A stretch of 64,000 nucleotides of DNA from Salegentibacter sp. Hel_I_6 (lineage in GTDB: Bacteria; Bacteroidota; Bacteroidia; Flavobacteriales; Flavobacteriaceae). The DNA is taken from NCBI RefSeq assembly GCF_000745315.1, contig NZ_JQNQ01000001.1, positions 2,790,001 through 2,854,000 on the forward strand. The letters run 5' to 3'. The notes beneath the pieces are model-generated. The model was not told the origin of the DNA and did not search any database. It saw only the letters and a program-made list of their open reading frames with translations. The translations under genes and the position numbers were made by a program. Positions 35,542 to 43,660 of the stretch are shown one piece after another (the stretch's first letter is position 1; each line of letters begins with the position of its first letter).

Positions 35542-36378
35542 ATGAATTATATTAAAACTAAAAACGAAGAAAACGGAAATACCATAAAGCTTGCCTATGA
35601 AGATTATGGAGAGGGACAACCGGTTATTTTGATACACGGATGGCCTTTAAGTCATAAAATGTGGGAATACCAGGTAGAGAAAATTGTTGAGGCTGGATTT
35701 AGGTGTATAAGCTATGATCGTCGTGGATTTGGAGATAGTGATAAGCCCTGGGAAGGTTATGATTACGATACCCTGGCTTCAGATTTAAATGATGTGATTA
35801 CCGCTTTAGGACTTTCTGACGTTATTATTGTAGGTTTCTCTATGGGCGGAGGCGAAGTAGCTCGTTTCATCGGGAAATACGGAACCGCAAACATTGCAAA
35901 AGCAGCACTAATCTCTGCAGTACCTCCTTTTATGCTTAAAACTGATGATAACCCAGATGGATTGGAAAAAGAAGTATTTGAAGGATTTAAAGAAGAAATT
36001 AGAAAAGACCGTGCTGGTTTCTTAGCTGGTTTTGGAGATAAGTTTTACAACTTCAGTAAAAATAAAGAGAGGATAAGTGAGGAGCAAAAGCATTTTGATT
36101 GGAGTATTGCTTGTAGCGCTTCTGCCAAAGCAACTTTAGATTGCGTAGATGCTTTCGGCTTAACTGATTTTAGAGAAGATCTAAAAGAATTTGATGTGCC
36201 CACATTAATTGTACACGGGGATGATGATGAAATTGTGCCAATGGATATTGCCGGTAAGAAAAGTAAAGATTTTATTAAAAACAATACTTTTGAAGTGATA
36301 AAGGGTGCACCTCACGGATTAATAATGACCCATAAAAAGGAGTTTAACGAAGTTTTACTTCGGTTTTTAAAAGCCTAA
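35542..36378 (+). CDS. Alpha/beta hydrolase (non-heme chloroperoxidase-like)
   Basis: 278 residues. The fold markers are HGWPLSHKMWEYQ (oxyanion region), the nucleophile elbow GFSMGG with S100, an acid in HGDDDEIVP (about D228) and H258 in GAPHGL. This is the cofactor-free haloperoxidase/esterase group of serine hydrolases. No signal peptide is visible, so it is cytoplasmic. The substrate is unknown. It is monocistronic, bounded by terminators on both sides. Confidence 0.92.
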   Translation: MNYIKTKNEENGNTIKLAYEDYGEGQPVILIHGWPLSHKMWEYQVEKIVEAGFRCISYDRRGFGDSDKPWEGYDYDTLASDLNDVITALGLSDVIIVGFSMGGGEVARFIGKYGTANIAKAALISAVPPFMLKTDDNPDGLEKEVFEGFKEEIRKDRAGFLAGFGDKFYNFSKNKERISEEQKHFDWSIACSASAKATLDCVDAFGLTDFREDLKEFDVPTLIVHGDDDEIVPMDIAGKKSKDFIKNNTFEVIKGAPHGLIMTHKKEFNEVLLRFLKA

Positions 36379-36404
36379 TAGTACAAACAACATAGATTGA
36401 AATA

Positions 36405-36430
36405 AAAAACCCCGCTCTTGCGGGGTTTTT
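36405..36430. terminator. Bidirectional terminator
   Basis: A perfect 10-bp stem, aaaaaccccg (36405-36414) and cggggttttt (36421-36430), with loop ctcttg, between the hydrolase and the convergent OmpA-family gene. Confidence 0.92.
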
Positions 36431-36455
36431 CTATAATTATAAGTTTGAAAAATGC

Positions 36456-37289
36456 TTATTCAGCTGATTTCATTCCTTCTTCGATCATTCCGTAGAATTG
36501 GTCTAATTTTGGAAGAACAACAATTCTAGTTCTTCTATTCTTAGCACGTCCTTCTTCAGTTGCATTACTTGAAACTGGAACATAATAACTTCTACCTGCG
36601 GCGGTCATTCTAGCTGGCTCAACACCAAACTCGTCCTGAAGAATTCTTACTACTGAAGTAGCTCTTTTTACACTAAGATCCCAGTTATCTTCAAACATTG
36701 AAGTTTTAATAGACTTGTCATCAGTATGCCCTTCAACCATAAACTCGATGTTTGGCTTGTTTTTAACAACAGTAGCAACTTTACCTAGTACTTCTTTAGC
36801 ACGGTTGGTTACATTATATCTACCACTGTCAAATAATAATTTATCAGAAATAGAAACGTAAACCACACCTTTTTCAACATTAATTTCTATGTCTTCATCA
36901 GCCATATTACCCAAAGCTCCTTTTAAGCTGGTTACTAAAGCAAGTGTTACAGAATCTTTCTTATTAATGGCGTCACGCATTTTGGTAATAGCCATGTCTT
37001 TTTCTTTAATGCTTTCAAGAGAACGCTCAAGGTTCTCAGCTTCCTTTTTAGAAAGGGTAGCAAGGTCACCAACGTTGTTCAACAGGGCCGCATTAGTATT
37101 GTTTAGCCTTGTGATTTGTTGATTAAGGTTTTGTTTGTCCTCTAAACACGCATTTAACTTAATAGTAGCGGTGTTTAATTCATCCTGAGTTGTTTTTTGT
37201 TTTTCTTCCAGCTCAGCGTATTTTTTATTAGACACGCAAGAGGAAAACAAAAGAACGGCGGTAGCCGATAAAAGCATAATTCGTTTCAT
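36456..37289 (-). CDS. OmpA-family peptidoglycan-associated lipoprotein
   Basis: 277 residues. The SPII signal ends LLFSS-C18. A coiled coil (about 22-110) is rich in E/K/Q/N/L. A C-terminal OmpA/Pal domain (about 150-265) follows, with VEGHTDD, the NWDLSVKRATSVVRIL helix and GRSYYVPV, then the terminal NRRTRIVVLPK. It should anchor in the outer membrane and grip peptidoglycan (Pal-like). Residues after Cys (VSNKK) are not acidic, fitting the periplasmic face. A perfect TACTTTTG -7 box is upstream of the start. Confidence 0.95.
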   Translation of the reverse strand: MKRIMLLSATAVLLFSSCVSNKKYAELEEKQKTTQDELNTATIKLNACLEDKQNLNQQITRLNNTNAALLNNVGDLATLSKKEAENLERSLESIKEKDMAITKMRDAINKKDSVTLALVTSLKGALGNMADEDIEINVEKGVVYVSISDKLLFDSGRYNVTNRAKEVLGKVATVVKNKPNIEFMVEGHTDDKSIKTSMFEDNWDLSVKRATSVVRILQDEFGVEPARMTAAGRSYYVPVSSNATEEGRAKNRRTRIVVLPKLDQFYGMIEEGMKSAE

Positions 37290-37321
37290 AATCTTGTAAT
37301 TGTTATTAATGTTAGATGTTT

Positions 37322-37329
37322 CAAAAGTA
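37322..37329 (-). promoter_or_regulatory. Bacteroidota-type -7 promoter element for the OmpA-family gene
   Basis: On the minus strand this reads TACTTTTG, a perfect TAnnTTTG match, 33 bases upstream of the start codon. The -33 element is unclear. Confidence 0.4.
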
Positions 37330-37380
37330 TCAAAAAAATGTAAAGCGGAAAAAGAAGCTATAGCATAAGTTTGAATCCTT

Positions 37381-38376
37381 TTATTTTAATTTAGAAAATT
37401 CTTTTTTGCTCAAACAAAAATAAGACCAAATAATAGATTTTATCTGAAAATATTTTTCAGTTTTTGAATTTCTTTTTCGTTTAGAATTAATTTTTTTGAA
37501 GTTACGGTAAAATGCAGAATGCGCCTGAAGAATAGCGTATAAATGTGCAAATTTTCCTTCTGCTAAAAATTTGATTCCAGCAATGCCATCCAGCACCATT
37601 CTCATTAATAAAATAGTATAGACATTTGCACTAGGAACGTTCTTTAATAGCATATAAAGGCTATTTCTAAAATTGAAGTAAGTTTTTCTGGGGTTCATAC
37701 TATCAAGTGTAGCCCCTCCAACGTGATAAACCATAGCGGCACCGCAAGATTTAATTTGATAACCCAAATTATGAATTCTCCAGCATAGATCTATTTCTTC
37801 CTGGTGGGCAAAAAAATCTTCATCCAGCCCTCCGGCTTCCTGATACACGTTCTTTCTAATTACAAAGCAGGCACCACTGGCCCAAAAAATAGGAACATCA
37901 TCATTATATTGCCCATAATCTTTCTCTAAAGTTTTAAAAATTCTTCCCCGGCAAAACGGATATCCATATTTATCGATAAAACCTCCAGCAGCCCCGGCGT
38001 ATTCAAAATGATCTTTTTTCTTGTAATCCAAAATTTTTGGCTGAACTACTGCAGTTTTAGGTTCATTTTTAAGAATTTCAAGAACGGGTTTTTGCCAGTT
38101 TTCGGTAACTTCTACGTCGCTATTTAACAATACAAAAATATCTTCGGTTAAACCGGAAAGCGAGTCGTTGTATCCTTTAGCAAATCCGCCGTTTTCTCTA
38201 TTCTGAATAATAGTGACCTGTGGAAAATTTTGCTTGACAAAACTTACTGAATCATCAGTAGATGCATTATCGGCTACGTAAATATTGGCTCCTTCAGAGA
38301 AACGAATTACCGACGGCAAAAACTGTTTTAGTAAATCACGCCCATTCCAATTTAAGATCACTACTGCTGTGGTCAT
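37381..38376 (-). CDS. Glycosyltransferase family 2
   Basis: A 331-residue GT-A enzyme. VVILNWNGRDLLKQFLPSV starts the protein, VADNASTDDSV is the nucleotide site, LLNSDVEV holds the metal-binding DxD-like region, and HQEEIDLCWRIHNLGY is the acceptor/catalytic part. It resembles rhamnosyl/N-acetylglucosaminyl GT2 proteins such as WbbL. The C-terminal 60 residues are basic with a hydrophobic segment, suggesting membrane association. It overlaps the upstream HsdR-N-like gene by 4 bases, so the two are co-translated. The acceptor is unknown. Confidence 0.9.
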   Translation of the reverse strand: MTTAVVILNWNGRDLLKQFLPSVIRFSEGANIYVADNASTDDSVSFVKQNFPQVTIIQNRENGGFAKGYNDSLSGLTEDIFVLLNSDVEVTENWQKPVLEILKNEPKTAVVQPKILDYKKKDHFEYAGAAGGFIDKYGYPFCRGRIFKTLEKDYGQYNDDVPIFWASGACFVIRKNVYQEAGGLDEDFFAHQEEIDLCWRIHNLGYQIKSCGAAMVYHVGGATLDSMNPRKTYFNFRNSLYMLLKNVPSANVYTILLMRMVLDGIAGIKFLAEGKFAHLYAILQAHSAFYRNFKKINSKRKRNSKTEKYFQIKSIIWSYFCLSKKEFSKLK

Positions 38377-38837
38377 GAGTTTTTAGATTTGGAAGAAGTA
38401 TAATCAGGAATTTCAGCTAGAAAATCATATTTCTCCTGTTCATAATCCAGCTTGCAGTAATAGTGTTGTAAGCCATTAGTAAGCATAAGGAAGTCGGCTT
38501 TTAGAATCATATTATAACGTGCAATTTGATCAAAGACATCTTGTGTTATTTTTATATGTGGAGCTTTGCATTCTACAACTACTTTTATTTTTCCGTTTGG
38601 GTGGTAAACCACAGCATCATAGCGTTTGGTAAGTTTTCCCAGTTTGAGTTGTTTTTCAACATTTATATGATTCTTTGGGTAATTTTTATCTAAAATTAAA
38701 AATTTCACCACGTGTTGTCGTACCCATTCTTCTGGAGTTAAGATCACAAACTTTTTACGGAGATCATCAAAAACGGCGATTTTATTTTCACTATTTTTGA
38801 ACCGAAACGAATATTTTGGAAAGTTTAGCGCTAACAT
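38373..38837 (-). CDS. HsdR N-terminal-type nuclease domain protein
   Basis: 154 residues from the ATG at 38835-38837. The reading frame stays open to 38915, but the family normally starts just before LNFPKYSFRFKN, which supports the shorter start. The fold is that of the type I restriction HSDR_N_2 (PD-(D/E)XK-like) domain: EEWVRQHVVKFLI, YDAVVYHPNGKIKVVVECKAP with E-C-K as the catalytic strand. This small stand-alone type is a regular Flavobacteriia gene beside holA and is not a restriction system here: no hsdM or hsdS is present. It is divergent from holA across an 82-base gap. Confidence 0.85.
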   Translation of the reverse strand: MLALNFPKYSFRFKNSENKIAVFDDLRKKFVILTPEEWVRQHVVKFLILDKNYPKNHINVEKQLKLGKLTKRYDAVVYHPNGKIKVVVECKAPHIKITQDVFDQIARYNMILKADFLMLTNGLQHYYCKLDYEQEKYDFLAEIPDYTSSKSKNS

Positions 38838-38919
38838 AGTCCAAAAGTAAAAAACAAAAGCAAAGCACGGCAAGCTTGGGTTTAAATAAAAACAAAGTTT
38901 CAAAAAATCCTGCAAATTA

Positions 38920-39924
38920 ATGGAAGAAGCAAAAGAGATTGTAAATAATATTCACAAGGGTAGTATTTCACCCCTCTATTTTTTAATGGGCGAAGAGCCT
39001 TATTATATAGATAGGATATCAGATTTTATAGCGCAAAATTTACTGGCAGAAGAAGAAAAAGGCTTTAACCAAATTATTATGTATGGCCGCGACACCAGTG
39101 TAGACGAGATTATAAGCAATGCCAAGCGCTACCCAATGATGGCCGAAAGGCAGGTGATAATTGTAAAAGAAGCCCAGGATCTTTCGCGAAGCATTGAAAA
39201 ACTGGTAGATTATGCTGAAAATCCACAGCCTACTACCACTTTGGTTTTTTGCTACAAATACAAAAGCCTTGATAAAAGGAAGAAGCTTTCTAAAGTTTTA
39301 AAGAAAAACGGAATTCTATTTGAAAGTAAACGCCTTTATGAAAACCAGGTGGCCGATTGGATTATGAAAACCCTGAAAGCCAGGAATTATAGTATTTCTC
39401 CTAAGGCAGCGCAAATGCTGGTAGAATTTTTAGGGATTGATCTAGGCAAGATTGATAACGAATTAAATAAACTTCAGCTAATAACTCCGGAAGGAACTCA
39501 AATCACCCCGGAGCTTATTGAGCAAAATATAGGGATAAGTAAAGATTTTAATAATTTTGAATTGCGAAAAGCCATTGGGATGAGAGATTCTTTAAAGGCA
39601 CACCGCATTGTAAATTACTTTGCGCAAAATCCTAAGGACAATCCTATGGTGGTGACCATTTCGCTTTTGTTTTCTTATTTCTCTCAAATAATGCAGTATC
39701 ACGGCCTGCCCGATAAATCTAAGGCTAATGTTGCGAAGCAGCTAAAAGTGCATCCCTATTTTGTAGGCGATTATATAGCCGCTGCAAAAAATTACCCGAT
39801 GAAAAAAGTGAGCCAGGTAATTGGTCTATTGCACGAGAGCGATGTAAAAGGCAAAGGTGTGGGTGCCGTAAATGTTTCCCACGGCGATTTATTAAAAGAA
39901 TTAATGGTTAAAATCTTAAACTAG
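38920..39924 (+). CDS. holA: DNA polymerase III subunit delta
   Basis: A 334-residue clamp-loader delta subunit. The N-terminal AAA+-like domain is without a working Walker A (YFLMGEEPYYIDRISDFIAQ at 22-41). The central KAAQMLVEFLGIDLGKIDNELNKL and C-terminal NNFELRKAIGMRDSLKAHRIV collar domain match HolA. It opens the beta clamp with DnaX and delta-prime. Cytoplasmic and essential. It precedes menA by 1 base, so replication and menaquinone genes share a transcript here. This arrangement is common in Flavobacteriaceae. Confidence 0.93.
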   Translation: MEEAKEIVNNIHKGSISPLYFLMGEEPYYIDRISDFIAQNLLAEEEKGFNQIIMYGRDTSVDEIISNAKRYPMMAERQVIIVKEAQDLSRSIEKLVDYAENPQPTTTLVFCYKYKSLDKRKKLSKVLKKNGILFESKRLYENQVADWIMKTLKARNYSISPKAAQMLVEFLGIDLGKIDNELNKLQLITPEGTQITPELIEQNIGISKDFNNFELRKAIGMRDSLKAHRIVNYFAQNPKDNPMVVTISLLFSYFSQIMQYHGLPDKSKANVAKQLKVHPYFVGDYIAAAKNYPMKKVSQVIGLLHESDVKGKGVGAVNVSHGDLLKELMVKILN

Positions 39925-39925
39925 A

Positions 39926-40828
39926 ATGGGTAAAATTAATTCGTGGATTAGTGCTGCCAGGTTAAGAACCCTGCCATTATCGGTTTCAGGAATTATTGTT
40001 GGGACTACCATTGCGGTAAAACAAGGCATTTTTAGCATTAGTATTTTTAGTTTGGCGCTGGCCACCACTTTAGGCTTACAGGTTTTATCAAATTTTGCTA
40101 ATGACTATGGCGATGGGGTTAAAGGAACAGATAATGAAGATAGAGTAGGACCAAAACGAGCTATCCAAAGCGGACTAATTACTCAGAAGGAAATGCTTCA
40201 GGGAATTATCATCACTGGTATTGTTACCCTACTTTTTGCTATACTACTTATTTATGTTGCTTTTGGAAAAGAAAATTTAGGTTACGCTTTGTTTTTCTTT
40301 CTTTTAGGAATTGGCGCTATTGCTGCAGCGATAAAATATACGGTAGGAAAGTCAGCTTATGGATATCGCGGCCTTGGCGACGTTTTTGTTTTTATTTTTT
40401 TTGGCCTGGTAGCAGTTTATGGTTCTTATTTTTTGTATGCACTTGAATGGAACTGGTTGGTTCTATTACCTGCTTTTAGTATTGGTTTTCTCAGTATGGG
40501 GGTTTTAAACCTTAATAATATGAGGGACAGGGCATCTGATGAAAAAGCTGGGAAGAATACTTTAGTGGTGAAACTTGGGGCTAAAAATGCTAAAAATTAT
40601 CATTATTCGCTTATTCTTGGCGCTATACTTTGCCTGGTGATTTTTACTGTGCTTACCTTAGAGAGCGTAAACGACTTTCTTTATATCCCGGCGTTAATTC
40701 CATTAATTCTTCATCTTAAAAGAGTTGTAGAAAATGAGAATGCTACCCTTTTGGATCCAGAACTTAAGGTTTTAGCTCTTTCTACTTTTGCCACCGCAGT
40801 ACTTTTTGGTTTGGGTCAAATCTGGTAA
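39926..40828 (+). CDS. menA: 1,4-dihydroxy-2-naphthoate polyprenyltransferase
   Basis: A 300-residue UbiA-family membrane prenyltransferase. It attaches the isoprenoid chain to DHNA, the step that makes demethylmenaquinone. The first Asp motif NDYGDGVKGTD (59-69) binds the prenyl diphosphate with Mg, and the second acidic region is NMRDRASDEKAG. Eight or nine hydrophobic helices are visible. It lies directly after holA and ahead of a UPF0173 hydrolase, menC, a CPBP protease and menE. Confidence 0.95.
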   Translation: MGKINSWISAARLRTLPLSVSGIIVGTTIAVKQGIFSISIFSLALATTLGLQVLSNFANDYGDGVKGTDNEDRVGPKRAIQSGLITQKEMLQGIIITGIVTLLFAILLIYVAFGKENLGYALFFFLLGIGAIAAAIKYTVGKSAYGYRGLGDVFVFIFFGLVAVYGSYFLYALEWNWLVLLPAFSIGFLSMGVLNLNNMRDRASDEKAGKNTLVVKLGAKNAKNYHYSLILGAILCLVIFTVLTLESVNDFLYIPALIPLILHLKRVVENENATLLDPELKVLALSTFATAVLFGLGQIW

Positions 40829-40845
40829 TAAGTTTAACAAAATTA

Positions 40846-40853
40846 TATATTTG
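40846..40853 (+). promoter_or_regulatory. Bacteroidota-type -7 promoter element upstream of the UPF0173 gene
   Basis: TATATTTG is a perfect TAnnTTTG match, 60 bases upstream of the ATG at 40913. It may be an internal promoter of the men cluster. No clear -33 TTG. Confidence 0.45.
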
Positions 40854-40912
40854 GTCCTTTCAAACTTATTTAAGTGAATCCTTAAATTAGAGCGAACCAT
40901 AAAAATTAAGTT

Positions 40913-41593
40913 ATGAAAATCACATTTTACGGACAAAGTTGCTTCGGAATAAAAATAGCAGATATCCATGTTTTGGTAGATCCATTTATTACTGGAAATG
41001 ATCTGGCAAAAGATAAAATCAATATAAAAGATATTAAGGCCGATTATATTTTACTCACACACGCCCATCAGGATCATACTCTAGATGCTGAAGAAATCGC
41101 TAAAAATACCGGCGCTGTTATTGTTAGTAATTTTGAGATCGCTAATCATTATGAAGAAAAAGGTATTGAAGTTCACCCAATGAACCACGGCGGAAGCTGG
41201 GATTTTGAATTCGGAAAAGTAAAATATGTAAATGCAATTCATACCAGCTCTTTTCCAGATGGAAAGTACGGTGGGCAACCCGGCGGATTTGTAATTGAAG
41301 GAGAACATAAAAACATCTATATTGCCGGCGATACCGCACTAACGATGGATATGAAATTAATTCCGCAGCGTACAACGCTGGATCTGGCAATTCTTCCTAT
41401 TGGTGATAATTTTACAATGGGCGTTGGAGACGCTATCGTAGCCAGTGATTTTGTAGAATGTGATAAGGTTTTAGGCTGCCATTATGATACCTTTGGTTAT
41501 ATAGAAATAGATCATGAAGAGGCAAAACGCAAATTTTACGAAGAGGGAAAAGACCTCTTGTTACTTGAAATTGGAGAGAGTCTTGAATTATAA
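40913..41593 (+). CDS. UPF0173 metallo-beta-lactamase-fold hydrolase
   Basis: 226 residues. The metal site is THAHQDH (H50, H52, D54, H55), with HTSSFPDG, IAGDTALTM and GCHYDTFGY supplying the later ligands. This is the UPF0173/YtkL group of small cytoplasmic MBL-fold hydrolases with unknown substrate. It is embedded between menA and menC in the same direction, which hints at a link to menaquinone or to its CoA-thioester intermediates (inference only). Confidence 0.92.
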   Translation: MKITFYGQSCFGIKIADIHVLVDPFITGNDLAKDKINIKDIKADYILLTHAHQDHTLDAEEIAKNTGAVIVSNFEIANHYEEKGIEVHPMNHGGSWDFEFGKVKYVNAIHTSSFPDGKYGGQPGGFVIEGEHKNIYIAGDTALTMDMKLIPQRTTLDLAILPIGDNFTMGVGDAIVASDFVECDKVLGCHYDTFGYIEIDHEEAKRKFYEEGKDLLLLEIGESLEL

Positions 41594-41619
41594 TTTTAGC
41601 TTTTTCAGAATAAAAATTT

Positions 41620-42654
41620 ATGCAGGCAGATTATAAAAAGTATATCTTAAATTTTAAACGCCCCAGCGGAACTTCGCGGGGCGTTCTTACTACTAAAGAG
41701 ACCTGGTTCTTAAAAATCACCGATGGCGATAAGGTTGGTTACGGTGAATGTGGAATTCTTAGAAGCCTTAGCGTAGACGATAGACCAGATTACGAGGAAA
41801 AATTGCAATGGGTTTGCAATAATATTAATATGGGAGAAACTATGCTCTGGGAAGAATTGGAAGAATTCCCAAGTATTCAAATTGGAGTAGAAATGGCCTT
41901 TAGATCTTTAAAAGCCGATAATCCATTTGAAATCTTTCCTTCTAAATTTACTAACGCAAAAGCTTCAATTCCTATAAACGGATTGATATGGATGGGAGAA
42001 AAGTCTTTTATGAAATCTCAAATTCAGGAGAAAATTGAAGCGGGATTCGATTGTATTAAAATGAAAATTGGGGCGATAGATTTTGAAACCGAACTGGAGC
42101 TTTTAAAGTATATCAGAACCGAATTTTCTTCCGGAGAAATAGAGTTACGTGTAGATGCCAACGGTGCTTTTAAACCAAAAGAGGCCCTGGAAAAACTGCA
42201 GCGTTTAAGTGAATTTCAATTGCATAGTATAGAACAACCTATAAAACAGGGGCAGTGGAAAGAAATGGCAGATTTATGCAGGGAAACACCGCTTCCGATA
42301 GCTTTAGACGAAGAATTGATAGGGATTTTTGATGTAACGAAGAAAGAAGAATTGTTACAAACAATAAAGCCTCAATATATTATTTTAAAGCCGAGTTTGA
42401 TTGGTGGTTTTATAGGTACACAGGAGTGGATTGATCTCGCAGAAAAACATAATATTGGCTGGTGGATTACCAGCGCACTGGAAAGTAATGTGGGCTTAAG
42501 TGCGATTTCGCAATTCACCTACACCAAAAACAGTAAAATGCCCCAGGGTCTTGGTACTGGTAGCCTCTATACCAATAATATAGAAAGTCCTTTAGAAGTG
42601 GAAAAGGGTAACATTCAATATAATCCGGCGAAAAGTTGGGAATTTAATTTTTAG
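41620..42654 (+). CDS. menC: o-succinylbenzoate synthase
   Basis: 344 residues of the enolase superfamily. The catalytic lysines are K147/K149 (IKMKI). Metal ligands are D179 (RVDANGAF), E205 (SIEQPI) and D230 (ALDEELIG). The base on the other side is K257 (ILKPSLIGG). It dehydrates SHCHC to o-succinylbenzoate in menaquinone synthesis. Members of this fold also include dipeptide epimerases, but the menA/menE neighbours support MenC. The SxxE-type Ala/Glu epimerase signatures are not obvious. Confidence 0.92.
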   Translation: MQADYKKYILNFKRPSGTSRGVLTTKETWFLKITDGDKVGYGECGILRSLSVDDRPDYEEKLQWVCNNINMGETMLWEELEEFPSIQIGVEMAFRSLKADNPFEIFPSKFTNAKASIPINGLIWMGEKSFMKSQIQEKIEAGFDCIKMKIGAIDFETELELLKYIRTEFSSGEIELRVDANGAFKPKEALEKLQRLSEFQLHSIEQPIKQGQWKEMADLCRETPLPIALDEELIGIFDVTKKEELLQTIKPQYIILKPSLIGGFIGTQEWIDLAEKHNIGWWITSALESNVGLSAISQFTYTKNSKMPQGLGTGSLYTNNIESPLEVEKGNIQYNPAKSWEFNF

Positions 42655-42657
42655 TAA

Positions 42658-43599
42658 ATGTATATAGCTGAAGCGTTTAAATATCGTCACGAATTCTGGC
42701 GATATATTATTGGAACTTTATTAGTTGTTGTGGGAGTTATCTTAGGGCAAATTCCATTAGGCATTGCCGTATTTCTTGAACGCGGAATGGAAATCGCTGA
42801 GATGGATGAAGCTGAACTAATGCAGGTTCTGGATTCTAATTTTACTTTATTTTTAATTCTGCTCACTTTTGCTGTGGGCCTTGTGGCTTTATTACTTGTA
42901 GTGAAATTTTTACACAATCAACCCATAAAATCCCTTACCACCAGTCGCAAGAAAGTAGATTGGGGTCGCGTTTGGTTTGGTTTTAGTCTTGTGGCTGCAT
43001 TCACTATTATCGTGACACTTATAGAATACACGGTAAACCCTGAGGATTTTCTGGTTAATTTTCAACCGGTTCCCTTTGCTATACTCGTAGTTGTTGCTGT
43101 AATTATGATTCCGCTGCAAACCAGTTTTGAAGAATATTTGTTCCGAGGTTATTTTATGCAGGCACTTGGAACCCTGGTTAAAAATCGCTGGCTACCTTTA
43201 ATTGTAACATCAGTATGTTTTGGAGGTTTACATTTTTTCAATCCTGAAGTTACTCAAATGGGTAATATTATTATGGTTTATTATATAGGTACAGGGTTTT
43301 TATTAGGCATGATGACTTTGATGGATGAGGGAATGGAATTAGCCCTGGGGTTTCATGCGGGTAACAATCTTGTAGCAGCATTATTAATCACAGCCGATTG
43401 GACGGCTTTCCAAACGGAATCTATTTTTAAAGATATTTCAGATCCAACCGCCGGTCTGGATGTTTTAGTTCCTGTACTTATAATTTATCCCCTTTTTCTC
43501 TATATAATGGCGAAGAAATATGGTTGGAATGATTGGAAAAATAAACTTTTCGGGAAGGTAGAAAAGCCAGAAACCTTAAAAGTTTCAGAAGAAAGTTAA
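42658..43599 (+). CDS. CPBP-family intramembrane metalloprotease
   Basis: 313 residues with about eight membrane helices. The CPBP (Abi) motifs are E158-E159-xxx-R163 in EEYLFRGY, H192 in GGLHFF and H233/N237 in GFHAGNN. These residues form the glutamate/histidine site of the CAAX-protease-like family. Bacterial members are linked to bacteriocin self-immunity or unknown processing. It starts 3 bases after menC and is followed by menE, so it is part of the men transcription unit. No peptide or bacteriocin gene is nearby. Confidence 0.92.
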   Translation: MYIAEAFKYRHEFWRYIIGTLLVVVGVILGQIPLGIAVFLERGMEIAEMDEAELMQVLDSNFTLFLILLTFAVGLVALLLVVKFLHNQPIKSLTTSRKKVDWGRVWFGFSLVAAFTIIVTLIEYTVNPEDFLVNFQPVPFAILVVVAVIMIPLQTSFEEYLFRGYFMQALGTLVKNRWLPLIVTSVCFGGLHFFNPEVTQMGNIIMVYYIGTGFLLGMMTLMDEGMELALGFHAGNNLVAALLITADWTAFQTESIFKDISDPTAGLDVLVPVLIIYPLFLYIMAKKYGWNDWKNKLFGKVEKPETLKVSEES

Positions 43600-43660
43600 A
43601 TTTATCATTACAATTTGCTAACTTTCATTATAGAGAAATGTAACATATTTGATTTTAAAT

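Noticed and set aside
38838..38915. N-terminal extension of the HsdR-N-type protein to 38915
   Set aside because: The extra 26 residues run through the divergent promoter gap to within 5 bases of the holA start, and the family normally starts just before LNFPKYSFRF.
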